64,000 bases of DNA from NCBI GenBank assembly GCA_016868315.1, contig VGHE01000001.1, positions 490,897-554,896 of the forward strand, written 5' to 3'. The DNA comes from Betaproteobacteria bacterium (GTDB lineage: Bacteria > Bdellovibrionota_B > Oligoflexia > Silvanigrellales > Silvanigrellaceae). Positions 6,933-15,570 of this stretch are shown here, one piece after another. Position 1 is the stretch's first letter. Each line of letters opens with the position of its first letter. The notes under the pieces are model-generated. The model worked only from the letters and a program-made list of their open reading frames with translations, was not told the DNA's origin and ran no database searches. The position numbers and the translations under genes were made by a program.

Positions 6933-9347
6933 ATGACCAAAAGGTTCTGGCGCACCAGGCCCACCTTACTTGTCCTGACGTGCATGACAGTTCTTTTTGC
7001 GGCTCTGCTGCTGCGTCGCCATGGAGCATTGGCATCAGAAGCTGAAGCTGCGCCAAAGGTTGTTGAAATCAAAGTTCAGGGCAATCGCGCAGTGCAATCC
7101 GAAGCTGTTCTTGGTCTGATGGAGACCAAGGTCGGCGGAGAACTCACACCTGAAGAAGTCAGCGACGATATCCGCAGTATTTTTAACAGCGGCTATTTCC
7201 GCGACGTCAGAGTCGATGCCCAGACTCGCCCCAACGGAGTTGCGCTGTTGGTTGTTGTCGATGAAAAACCGAGTGTGAAAGAAATTCGCTTCACTGGTTT
7301 CGATGCTATTTCGTCGTCGACCGTCTCGGAAAAGCTGTTGGTGAAAAAGTACACCATCCTTGATGAGCGTAAAATCACCTCAGACCTGCGCCTCATTGAG
7401 CAGCTTTATGTTGAAAAAGGCTATTATCTTGCGCGTGCATCTTACTCTGTGGAAGAGGTTGCTAACACGGAAGAGGTGGTGCTGACCTACCAGATCACCG
7501 AGAACAATCCTGTTTGGGTGTCGCACGTTAACTTTATCGGCAATGCGTTTTTCGGCGACACAGAGTTGAAAAGCAACATGGCTACGCGAGAGAAACGCTG
7601 GTCTTCTTGGCTCACCAATAGCGGTGCTTTCAAGGATGAATTCGTAAACCGCGACAAAGAATTTCTTGCGTATATCTACCGGGACAACGGTTATGCAGAA
7701 GCTAATGTTTCATCTCCTCAATCGCGGCTCGATTCTGGTCGGCAGACGGTTGATGTGAGCTTCAATATTGACGAGGGTGAGCGGTTTCGGGTTGGTTCGG
7801 TCACAATTACAGGTGACCTCCTGCTCAACGAGAAGGGCGAAAAAATTTACAGCGAGGCTGACCTTCTCGAAAAATTGAACATGAAAACAGGCAAGTGGTT
7901 CCGTATATCTCAGTTCCAAAATGACATGCGGATGATCACCGACCTCTATGGAGATCACGGTTTCGCTTTCGTCGATGTACTGCCAAAAACCCGCGCCGAC
8001 TCAAAAGAAAAGAAAATCGACATCGAGTTCGCCATCACAAAAGGCGAGAAGGTTTACTTCCGGAACATTGTTGTTGAGGGCAATGCGAAAACCAGAGACA
8101 ATGTGATTCGCCGCAACATCAAGGTTGCCGAAGGTGAGCTCTTTCATGCAACTCGCTTGGAGAAGAGCAAGGCTGCCATTGAGCGTCTCGGTTATTTCCA
8201 GGAAGTGCAGATCACACGCGAGCCCGATGTGCGCAACAAACGCATGGATTTGAGGGTTAAAGTCAAAGAAAAATCCACAGGAACCCTGAGTGCATCTTTT
8301 GGTGCATCGCCATCCTCTGACACCCGTTCAATCAACTTCTTTGCACAAGGCTCATATTCAGAAGCCAACCTGCTTGGTAAGGGTTGGAACGCAGGTTTGT
8401 CTGCGAATTATTCGCCTACGGGAAGTTACAGTCTCAATATTAACCTCACCGAGCCGAGCTGGAACGACGGCCCCTGGAGTGTGACTGGCTTTGCCAGCTT
8501 CGAATATGAGCTCTCTCGCCCGATTGCATTTGAGTCCGAGCGTTTCTCAAAAACTGTGCGTGGTGGTCTGAATGTTGGACGTGAGATCATCGAGGATCTA
8601 CGCGTCAGTGGTGGTTACTCACTCGAGCGAGTCACCCGCAACAACGTTACCCCCATTGGTCGGCTGTTTACCAAGCAGGGAACAACCGAGAAGTTAAGTC
8701 AATCAGTCAGCTTCGATAAAACCGACAATTACCTCATGCCCACAAGTGGTTTTTCGCTTTCAGCGACCAACTCGGTCGCAATCAAAGGGCTCGCGGGTAC
8801 CAACCAGTTCGGCCTCGCAGAGCTTGCGGTCAACTATTATGTGCCACTGTTCATTGGGGAAGACTTCAAAACCAATTTCCGGTTTGTCGTGGAACCGACC
8901 TTGGTTTACCCAATTCAGGGCAGCCCGATTCCTTATTGGGAGCGTCTCAATTTGGGAACGCTCTACAACATGAAAGCCTATTATCAGGAAGAGAAGGTCA
9001 TTGGGCCACGCATTGAAGTGGTCAACGGCCCTTTTGCCCAATCGGTCGATCGTATTGTTGTGGGCGGCAATCGTCGCCTTTACGGTGCGGGTGAGTACTT
9101 TATTCCCCTCATTCCAGAGGCCAACCTCAGGCTCGTGAGTTTCTGGGAATCGGGTACCGTTCTCGACGATAACGAGTCACTTTCAATGGAAAAGTTCAAG
9201 CATGACTTGGGTTTTGGTCTGCGGTGGCAGACTCCGATTGCCCCCTTCCGTTTTGAGTGGGCTTGGCCGCTCGAGAAGGGTCGTCTCGGCGAGCAGGAGT
9301 TCATCTTTTCCGTGGGTAATGATAATGTCTCGAGCTTGACCCGTTGA
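6933..9347 (+). CDS. bamA: Outer-membrane protein assembly factor BamA
   Basis: An 804-residue Omp85 protein, the membrane-embedded insertase for outer-membrane proteins. A signal peptide (about 1-35) precedes tandem POTRA domains (about 41-445), the first beginning VVEIKVQGNRAVQSEAVL. A 16-strand-type barrel starts near residue 450 (GTLSASFGASPSSD). The segment VGGNRRLYGAGEYFIP corresponds to the canonical VGGN...ASLEF region. Where most family members have (V/I)RG(F/Y), followed a few residues later by IGP, this protein has NMKAY (MKAY at 680-683) before IGPR, an unusual change in a key loop-6 motif. Position between lolD and skp-lpxD agrees with the bamA-skp-lpxD-fabZ-lpxA-lpxB order known from Gram-negatives. 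Confidence 0.95.
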   Translation: MTKRFWRTRPTLLVLTCMTVLFAALLLRRHGALASEAEAAPKVVEIKVQGNRAVQSEAVLGLMETKVGGELTPEEVSDDIRSIFNSGYFRDVRVDAQTRPNGVALLVVVDEKPSVKEIRFTGFDAISSSTVSEKLLVKKYTILDERKITSDLRLIEQLYVEKGYYLARASYSVEEVANTEEVVLTYQITENNPVWVSHVNFIGNAFFGDTELKSNMATREKRWSSWLTNSGAFKDEFVNRDKEFLAYIYRDNGYAEANVSSPQSRLDSGRQTVDVSFNIDEGERFRVGSVTITGDLLLNEKGEKIYSEADLLEKLNMKTGKWFRISQFQNDMRMITDLYGDHGFAFVDVLPKTRADSKEKKIDIEFAITKGEKVYFRNIVVEGNAKTRDNVIRRNIKVAEGELFHATRLEKSKAAIERLGYFQEVQITREPDVRNKRMDLRVKVKEKSTGTLSASFGASPSSDTRSINFFAQGSYSEANLLGKGWNAGLSANYSPTGSYSLNINLTEPSWNDGPWSVTGFASFEYELSRPIAFESERFSKTVRGGLNVGREIIEDLRVSGGYSLERVTRNNVTPIGRLFTKQGTTEKLSQSVSFDKTDNYLMPTSGFSLSATNSVAIKGLAGTNQFGLAELAVNYYVPLFIGEDFKTNFRFVVEPTLVYPIQGSPIPYWERLNLGTLYNMKAYYQEEKVIGPRIEVVNGPFAQSVDRIVVGGNRRLYGAGEYFIPLIPEANLRLVSFWESGTVLDDNESLSMEKFKHDLGFGLRWQTPIAPFRFEWAWPLEKGRLGEQEFIFSVGNDNVSSLTR

Positions 9348-9382
9348 TTTTTATAGAGTGACCCGGATTTATGGAGGTTTTC

Positions 9383-9970
9383 ATGCTGGTGAGCGCATTG
9401 TTTCGCAAAATTTCAACGCTGAGCCTGGGTGTCCTTCTGGCATCGACTGCATTGTCTGCAAACCAGCAAAGCGCATTTGCTGCTCCCGCCGGTGGCAAGC
9501 CGGGCGTGAATGCAACCCGTGTTGCTCTCATCGATTTCCAGGTTGCCATTCTTCAAACAGAAGAAGGCAAGGCGGCCAAAGCCAAAATTGAGAAAGAACT
9601 CGATTCACGCAAAAAAGAGCTCCTGACTCAGCAGTCCGAGCTCAAGAAAATGGAAGATGATTTCGATGCGAAGCGCTCAGTTCTGACAGAGGAAGATAAA
9701 GCTTCGAGAACCCGTGAGCTGCAAGGCAAGTTGATGGCGTTCCAGCGTTCTCAGATGGCTCTCGAACAGGAAGTGCGCCAGAAGGAAATGCAGGAAACAC
9801 AGAAAATCTTCCAAAACCTTTCTTCACTTGTGGAAGAGTACGCCAAGAAAAATAATTTTGACTTGGTTTTCGAAAAAGGTGCAGGTGCGGTTCTCTACGT
9901 TGCGCGTGGTTCAGACATTACATCCGACATCGTTAGCCTCTACAATCAGCGCCACAAGGTCAAAAAATGA
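9383..9970 (+). CDS. skp: Periplasmic chaperone Skp/OmpH
   Basis: A 195-residue secreted chaperone that keeps unfolded outer-membrane proteins soluble on the way to BamA. A signal peptide (to about residue 33, AFA/AP) precedes a beta strand with the family block VALIDFQVAILQTEEGKAA. A long charged coiled coil (about 65-150) follows, then the C-terminal FDLVFEKGAGAVLYV block. The start is ATG 9383, since GGAGG lies 5 nt upstream. An upstream ATG at 9371 contains that ribosome site and is less likely. The stop overlaps the lpxD start (ATGA). Confidence 0.93.
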   Translation: MLVSALFRKISTLSLGVLLASTALSANQQSAFAAPAGGKPGVNATRVALIDFQVAILQTEEGKAAKAKIEKELDSRKKELLTQQSELKKMEDDFDAKRSVLTEEDKASRTRELQGKLMAFQRSQMALEQEVRQKEMQETQKIFQNLSSLVEEYAKKNNFDLVFEKGAGAVLYVARGSDITSDIVSLYNQRHKVKK

Positions 9971-11043
9971 AAAGCCTGACTCTCGCGGAGCTCGTCGAGA
10001 GGTTTGGCTGTGTTGTTCACGAGTGCTCTGGAGTGGCCGCTTCAGAGCCGCTGACTGGCATTTCAACTTTGTCGTCAGCAGAATCGAGACAAATCTCGTT
10101 CCTAACCAACTCGCGGTATTTTGAAGATGCGCTCACCTCGAAGGCGGGCGCAATTTTGTGCAGTGCACATGATGCGCAGCAGCTTGCTGCGCGCGCTCTT
10201 CAAAGCGGAGCGACTGAGGTCAATAAGACGCTGCTTGTGTGTCGTAATCCATACGCGACTTTTGCTCGCATTTCGCAATACTTTTTCGAGCCACGGCACG
10301 ATCCGCATGGTCGCCCCGCCTTTGCATACGTCGATGCAACTGCTGTGATTCACGAAAGTGCAAACCTTTTTCCCTTTGTTTATGTTGGCCCAGGTGCGCG
10401 CATTGGTGCACGTAGCGTGCTCTATCCGGGAAGTTTTGTTGGTGCAGCTGCAATTGTGGGCGACGACTGCCTCATTCACCCTAATGCCGTCATACGCGAG
10501 GGCTGCAAGCTGGGCGACAGATGCATTCTGAATCCGGGGGCAGTGGTCGGTGGCGATGGCTTTGGTTTTGCTCCCGATGGTGCAGAGAATGTTAAAATCC
10601 CCCAAACAGGTGGTGTAGTTCTCGGCAACGACGTTGAGCTCGGAAGCAATGCTTCGGTCGATCGTGGTGCTCTTTCTGACACTCGAATCGGCGAACAAAC
10701 GAAAATAGATTCGCTCGTTCAAGTGGGACACAACGCAATTGTTGGACGCGCTTGCTTTCTGGCCGCGGGAACTGGCGTTGCCGGTTCAACCGAGATTGGC
10801 AACAGGGTGACCCTAGCAGGGCAGGTGGGTGTCGTAGGCCACATAAAAATTGCGGACAACATTACTGTGCTGGCACAAGCTGGTGTGACCAGAAATTTGG
10901 AGGAGGCTGGAGTTTATTCGGGCTTTCCTGCAAGACCAAACCGCGAACAACTTTCTTTTGATGCGAGTCTGAACTGCATGGTGAAAGACTACAACGAGAA
11001 ACGCAAAGCCAAACTACAAAAATCTGAAACCAATGACCAATAA
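9967..11043 (+). CDS. lpxD: UDP-3-O-acylglucosamine N-acyltransferase LpxD
   Basis: Third enzyme of lipid A synthesis: adds the N-linked hydroxyacyl chain from acyl-ACP to UDP-3-O-acyl-glucosamine. 358 residues, close to the usual 340-350. An N-terminal uridine-binding domain (about 1-110) is followed by a left-handed beta-helix of hexapeptide repeats (about 110-320). The catalytic His is H255 in SLVQVGHNAIVG, and GGDGFGFAPDG is a family hallmark. A C-terminal helical, lysine-rich tail closes the protein. The start overlaps the skp stop by 4 nt, indicating coupled translation. Confidence 0.96.
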   Translation: MKSLTLAELVERFGCVVHECSGVAASEPLTGISTLSSAESRQISFLTNSRYFEDALTSKAGAILCSAHDAQQLAARALQSGATEVNKTLLVCRNPYATFARISQYFFEPRHDPHGRPAFAYVDATAVIHESANLFPFVYVGPGARIGARSVLYPGSFVGAAAIVGDDCLIHPNAVIREGCKLGDRCILNPGAVVGGDGFGFAPDGAENVKIPQTGGVVLGNDVELGSNASVDRGALSDTRIGEQTKIDSLVQVGHNAIVGRACFLAAGTGVAGSTEIGNRVTLAGQVGVVGHIKIADNITVLAQAGVTRNLEEAGVYSGFPARPNREQLSFDASLNCMVKDYNEKRKAKLQKSETNDQ

Positions 11044-11068
11044 TGTTACCTGTGGGAGTGTGCTGAAA

Positions 11069-11539
11069 ATGGAATCTGCAAAACCTTTGTTTGACTATCA
11101 AAGAGTGTGTGAACTCTTGCCGCATCGTCCACCTCTGCTTCTGGTCGACAAGGTCATGTCCATCGACTTTGATGCTCTCGAAATTCACGCTGTTAAATGT
11201 GTGACTGCGGGCGAACCCTATTTGGCAGGACATTTTCCAGGTCAGCCGATTGTGCCGGGAGTTTACCTCGTTGAAGGTTTGGCTCAAACCGCAGCTGCAA
11301 TGTGTTTTGCAAATTTTGAGCGCGAGAAACAACAGGTCGAGAAAAAATGCATGCTCACTGGCGTTGATGAAGTCAAATTCCGTCGTCCGGTTGTGCCTGG
11401 TGATGTCATTCACTACCACGCGAAGTATGATCGCCACCGTGGACCGTTCGTATGGTTCAATGGTACTGCAAAGGTTGACGGCGAAGTTGTCGCAGAGGCT
11501 AAGTTCTCCGCAATCTTGGCCAAGGCGCCGCGCACCTAA
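11069..11539 (+). CDS. fabZ: (3R)-hydroxyacyl-ACP dehydratase FabZ
   Basis: Dehydrates beta-hydroxyacyl-ACP in fatty acid elongation and competes with LpxD/LpxA for the same substrates. About 156 residues of hot-dog fold. LPHRPPLLLVDKV lies near the N-terminus. Catalytic H55 is in GHFPGQPIVPG and E69 in LVEGLAQ, at the usual spacing of 14. The start is uncertain: ATG 11069 gives the family's normal 14-16 residues before LPHR. ATG 11033 would overlap lpxD by 11 nt and add 12 residues. Its place between lpxD and lpxA is the classical order. Confidence 0.95.
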   Translation: MESAKPLFDYQRVCELLPHRPPLLLVDKVMSIDFDALEIHAVKCVTAGEPYLAGHFPGQPIVPGVYLVEGLAQTAAAMCFANFEREKQQVEKKCMLTGVDEVKFRRPVVPGDVIHYHAKYDRHRGPFVWFNGTAKVDGEVVAEAKFSAILAKAPRT

Positions 11540-11592
11540 GGTTGGCTGCCTCTAAAATCGCACTGCAACCCAGTTCACGAAGGAAGATTACC

Positions 11593-12426
11593 GTGAGTCA
11601 CAATGTCACCATCCATCCGACAGCCATCGTACATCCGGGCGCTGAGCTCGACACCGACGTGGTCATTGGACCTTTTTGCACTGTGGGAGCGAACGTTAAG
11701 GTCGGTCGCGGAACGCGCCTCATTTCGCATGTCGTTCTCGATGGCCACACGACTTTGGGTGAACACAATGAGGTGTTTCCGTTCGCGAGTGTTGGCACAG
11801 TTCCTCAGGATCTCAAGTACAAGGGTGAACCAACACTCTTGTTGATTGGTGACCGCAACAAAATTCGAGAGTGCGCAACACTCCAGCCAGGTACCGTGCA
11901 AGGTGGGGGTAAAACGGTCGTTGGCAACAACAACCTGTTTATGGCCTACACTCACGTGGCTCACGATTGCATCATCGGCAACGACAACATTTTTGCCAAC
12001 TCGGTGCAGCTGTCTGGGCATGTTGAAATCCACAACGGTGTAGTGGTTGGCGGAATCTCTGGAATCCACCAGTTCTGCCGTATTGGCGACATGGCCATGA
12101 TTGCCGCGGGTTCCATTGTGGTTCAGGATGTTCCGAATTTTTGTGTTGCACAGGGCGACCGAGCAAGCCTGCGCGGCATGAACGTTATTGGCATGAAGCG
12201 TAAAGGGCTGACGGCTTCTGACCTTGCAGCGCTCAAATCCGTTTACAAACAATTCTTCCTCTCTCCCTTGCCGACGGTTGATGAAACCGTGGAAGCTTGC
12301 CGGAGCAAAGGCCTGCTGGACAATCCGCATGCCCAGCGTCTGTCTGAATTCATTCGGACTGCACGCCGCGGTGTTGTTCGCCCGGCCGCTGGAGGAAACA
12401 GCGATGAACTCTCAGCCACAATTTGA
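11593..12426 (+). CDS. lpxA: UDP-N-acetylglucosamine acyltransferase LpxA
   Basis: First enzyme of lipid A synthesis: transfers a 3-hydroxyacyl chain from ACP to the 3-OH of UDP-GlcNAc. 278 residues from a GTG start preceded by AAGGA 8 nt upstream; a start at 11542 lacks a ribosome site. A left-handed beta-helix runs from IHPTAIVHPGAEL, with catalytic H124 in YTHVAHDCIIG, DLKYKGEPT in the nucleotide-binding part, and SGIHQFCRIGD. The C-terminal domain is helical (GLTASDLAALKSVYKQFF). The end overlaps lpxB by 23 nt. Confidence 0.96.
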   Translation: MSHNVTIHPTAIVHPGAELDTDVVIGPFCTVGANVKVGRGTRLISHVVLDGHTTLGEHNEVFPFASVGTVPQDLKYKGEPTLLLIGDRNKIRECATLQPGTVQGGGKTVVGNNNLFMAYTHVAHDCIIGNDNIFANSVQLSGHVEIHNGVVVGGISGIHQFCRIGDMAMIAAGSIVVQDVPNFCVAQGDRASLRGMNVIGMKRKGLTASDLAALKSVYKQFFLSPLPTVDETVEACRSKGLLDNPHAQRLSEFIRTARRGVVRPAAGGNSDELSATI

Positions 12427-13687
12427 GAAGCGCGAACTTTCGGTTTGCATCGTGGCTGGTGAAGCCAGTGGTGATGCGCAGGGCGCATTGCTTGTTAAAG
12501 CGCTGCGCGCTGAACTTGATGCCTCCGGCGTTCGGCTGAACGCGTGGGGAAGTGGCGGCAAGCTTATGAAGGCTGCCGGAGTTGAGACTCTCGTGCACAT
12601 CGAAGAGCTCAGTGCCATGGGATTCGTTGAGGTGCTGACTGTTTATCCGCGCATCTCTGCTGCAGCTCATCGGCTTGGGAATGCACTGAGTTTGCGTCGT
12701 CCGGACATTACGGTTTTGATTGATTATCCTGGTTTGAATTTGCGGCTGATGGAGGATGCTTTTCATTTGGGGTCGTGTGTTGTTTATCACATCCCTCCAA
12801 AAGTTTGGGCACATGGCGCTCGCCGAGCTGCGCGTCTCCGTGACTCCAGCTACCTTGTCACCTGCATTTTACCTTTCGAGGAGGCTCTGCTGAAACGTGC
12901 TGGGGTCAACGCACGCTTCATTGGCAACCCGCTCAAAGATGAAATTTCTGATTTTTTAAGCTCTGTTGAAAAACGAAAATCAGCCAACAGCAATCAAACT
13001 CTTGTTGGTATTGTTCCGGGGAGCCGAAGTGGTGAAATTGAAAAGGTCTTCCCCACGCTCGTGCAGGCTTTTGTGCGCACGAGGAGAGCCTCTGCACAGG
13101 AATTGAAGGCTGTTGTGCCGGTTGCAAACACCGTTTCACGGTCACACCTGGAGTCGATTTTGCTGAGGGAACTGGCTCAGGAAGGTGCTGAGAAGTTGCG
13201 GGCCGATTTTGAACTTGTGTCGGAATCTTCTCTCAAGTCGGTGCTCTCGGAGTGCAGCTACGCCTGGGTTTGTTCGGGAACTGCAGCTCTCGAGACAGCT
13301 CTGCTCGGCATTCCCATGTCGGTTGTCTACAAGATGCATTGGATGAGTTACGGTATTGCCAAGCGGCTCGTGAATTTACCGCATGTCAGTCTTGTGAATC
13401 TTTGTGCAGGGCGTGAACTTGTTCCTGAGTACATTCAAGATGCGGCAACCGTAGAAGCACTTTCTGCGCATGCTCTTGCAATTCTAAATTCACCTGAAAA
13501 ATCTGATGCCATGAAGTCCGAGCTCGCCAGTTTGCGTGGAGTTTTTCCTGAGCACAGTGCGCGCAATGCAGCGCGTGCGATTCTCGAGTGCTATGGGCAG
13601 CTGCCCTCCGAGCCTGCGCATCGTTTTCACTACAAATCAGCGCGCGATGTCTGGCGTGAGGAACGCGAGTGGGGACTCAACCAGTGA
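12404..13687 (+). CDS. lpxB: Lipid A disaccharide synthase LpxB
   Basis: Glycosyltransferase that joins lipid X and UDP-diacylglucosamine into the lipid A disaccharide at the inner-membrane surface. 427 residues. Blocks seen are IVAGEASGDAQGALL at the N-terminus, AMGFVEVL, DYPGLNLRLM, YHIPPKVWAHG (canonical form YVSPQVWAW), PGSRSGEIEKVFP and SGTAALETALLGIPMSVVY followed by RLVNLPHVSLVNL. ATG 12404 has GGAGGAAAC just upstream and sits inside lpxA. A reading back to 12224 would duplicate lpxA coding sequence. The stop overlaps the msbA GTG. Confidence 0.95.
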   Translation: MNSQPQFEKRELSVCIVAGEASGDAQGALLVKALRAELDASGVRLNAWGSGGKLMKAAGVETLVHIEELSAMGFVEVLTVYPRISAAAHRLGNALSLRRPDITVLIDYPGLNLRLMEDAFHLGSCVVYHIPPKVWAHGARRAARLRDSSYLVTCILPFEEALLKRAGVNARFIGNPLKDEISDFLSSVEKRKSANSNQTLVGIVPGSRSGEIEKVFPTLVQAFVRTRRASAQELKAVVPVANTVSRSHLESILLRELAQEGAEKLRADFELVSESSLKSVLSECSYAWVCSGTAALETALLGIPMSVVYKMHWMSYGIAKRLVNLPHVSLVNLCAGRELVPEYIQDAATVEALSAHALAILNSPEKSDAMKSELASLRGVFPEHSARNAARAILECYGQLPSEPAHRFHYKSARDVWREEREWGLNQ

Positions 13688-15570
13688 GCAGCACGCAGAC
13701 GAATACCTCGAACATCGCATCGGCAGATTCCACTGACCTGCAAAGCAAGACTCAGCGCACAGCACGTATCAACCATCCTTTGCGTTCAATCATCTGGAGA
13801 GCCGCTCGGCTAGACGTTGTTACAGGTGTTTTGATTAGCCCTGTGCACGCTCTGTGCGAGGTAGCCCTGGGATTTGTGACGGGTGCTCTGCTGCAGCTTA
13901 TTTTTTCTTCTGCATCGGAAAATAATTTTCAACGTATATTGCCGAAAGCTCTCGCCGATCTTTTGCCTAATCTGATTTCTGCGAGTCGCGAACAGTGGAT
14001 GACACTTGTTCCTGCAATGTTGGTGCTTGTGGGTTTTTGTCGCATGCTCACAAGCTTTGGCAGCAACTATTTGCTGGAACGTGCAGGGCATCGGGTTGCT
14101 CACGCTTTGAGAACACAGTTTCTCGATTCCTATTTGCAGACCTCTGGTCGCGTGCTTGATACACGCAATCCCGATGAGGTCACAAACCGCATTTTGCTTG
14201 ACACAACTCTGTTGCAGGGGCTCGTGAGCAAGGGAACCATTGGTGCATTACGTGATGGGCTGGTTGTTGTTGGCACTGCGCTCGCTATGCTCTATATTGC
14301 GTCTTACTTTTTTATTGTTTTGTTGTTTGTTTTTATTCCTGTTTTCCTTGCATTACGTTGGGTTTCGCGGCGGTTAGAATTCTACACACGTGAGAGTGCT
14401 CGGCGTCAGGTGGAGCTGGCCACTCGTGGGATGCAGACACGCAATGGTCTGGCTGCGATTTACGGTATGGGTGCGCAAAGCCGTGAAAAGCACGACTTGC
14501 AGTTGCTCTCCAACGAGTACTTTCAATTTATTCGCAAAACCTTTTTGCTGCGTGTGGGTTTTCGACCTGCCATGGAAGTCTTCGCTGTTGCTATTCTTGC
14601 TCTGGCGCTGCAGTGGCGTCTCAACACGGCCGGTGAAGTGGACGTTGCATCGTATTCCACCGTTTTTGTGCTTGCAGCGTTGTCGTTTCGCCCACTGAAG
14701 AATGTTTCTGGTTTCGTTTCGCAGTTCGCCGAGCTGAAGGCCGTTTGGAGCCGTCTGACCGACGAATGGGATGTTGTTCATACTGCGACTCATCGGCCGC
14801 AGTATTCTTTGCAGTCTGAGGTGCTGCGCCCGGGCGTAGCATTGCGGGTTTTTGACCTTGCCTACGATTCTCTCGATGGTCGCCGCATTCTTTATCCGAC
14901 CTCAATCGACTTCAAAGAGGGGCAACGCATCGCTCTTGTTGGAGAAAGTGGTGCTGGTAAATCAACTCTTTTGCGCTTACTTGCAGGACTTCTGCCACCG
15001 AATCAGGGACAGGTTGTGGGTGCCTCAAAATCGCTTTTGGCTACGCAGTCTCCCTATGTTTTTCAAGGCTCAATTTTTGAGAATATTGTTTATCCGCAGC
15101 TCCCAGAACAATCCTCGGAGTTGCGCCGTGCACGAGAGCGCGCTTTGGAGCTCGTGTTGACACTGATGCTGGCGCACACGGCTGCAGGAGCCGAACTTTT
15201 CTTGAACAAGAAAGTGGGTTTCATGGGCGAGGGGTTGTCTGGTGGTGAAAAGGCACGTGTCGCCTTGGCTCGGTTGTTGTTTGCCGACAAGCCTATTTTG
15301 TTGCTCGATGAACCTACGGCCAACCTGGATGCGACTTCCGCTGCGGCGTTTTGGGAAGCTGTCTGGCGCTGGCAACGCATGCCCGGGCGTGCTCGTACGG
15401 TTGTTGCTGTAACCCACGCGCGCAAAGAGCTCGAGCACTTCGACGAAGCCTATCTCTTTTCTGAAGGGAAACACGTTTGGAGTGGTTCCGGTAAAGAGGC
15501 ATCTGTGCTCGAAATGTCCGATCCCCAGAAGCTCTTAAAGCATGTAGTTCCGGAGCCTCTGCCGACATGA
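13684..15570 (+). CDS. msbA: MsbA-like lipid A/lipid ABC exporter
   Basis: A 628-residue half transporter with the TM domain fused to the ATPase, expected to flip lipid A-core across the inner membrane. The membrane part spans about 45-345 after a polar 40-residue N-terminal tail. The ATPase has Walker A GESGAGKST, signature LSGGEKARVALARLL, and Walker B PILLLDEPTANLD. The A-loop region is YDSLDGRRILYP. Family size is nearer 580; the excess is the N-terminal tail and a C-terminal extension. The GTG start at 13684 overlaps the lpxB stop (GTGA), with GGGGA 8 nt upstream. The location between lpxB and lpxK supports MsbA over a drug exporter. Confidence 0.85.
   Translation: MSSTQTNTSNIASADSTDLQSKTQRTARINHPLRSIIWRAARLDVVTGVLISPVHALCEVALGFVTGALLQLIFSSASENNFQRILPKALADLLPNLISASREQWMTLVPAMLVLVGFCRMLTSFGSNYLLERAGHRVAHALRTQFLDSYLQTSGRVLDTRNPDEVTNRILLDTTLLQGLVSKGTIGALRDGLVVVGTALAMLYIASYFFIVLLFVFIPVFLALRWVSRRLEFYTRESARRQVELATRGMQTRNGLAAIYGMGAQSREKHDLQLLSNEYFQFIRKTFLLRVGFRPAMEVFAVAILALALQWRLNTAGEVDVASYSTVFVLAALSFRPLKNVSGFVSQFAELKAVWSRLTDEWDVVHTATHRPQYSLQSEVLRPGVALRVFDLAYDSLDGRRILYPTSIDFKEGQRIALVGESGAGKSTLLRLLAGLLPPNQGQVVGASKSLLATQSPYVFQGSIFENIVYPQLPEQSSELRRARERALELVLTLMLAHTAAGAELFLNKKVGFMGEGLSGGEKARVALARLLFADKPILLLDEPTANLDATSAAAFWEAVWRWQRMPGRARTVVAVTHARKELEHFDEAYLFSEGKHVWSGSGKEASVLEMSDPQKLLKHVVPEPLPT

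Noticed and set aside
10102..12330. Minus-strand frames of 209 and 251 residues opposite lpxD and lpxA
   Set aside because: Hexapeptide-repeat genes often leave the opposite strand open. The plus-strand products are certain enzymes.
12224..12403. 60-residue N-terminal extension of LpxB
   Set aside because: It would duplicate coding sequence of lpxA in another frame. The ATG at 12404 has a strong ribosome site and gives the normal LpxB N-terminus.
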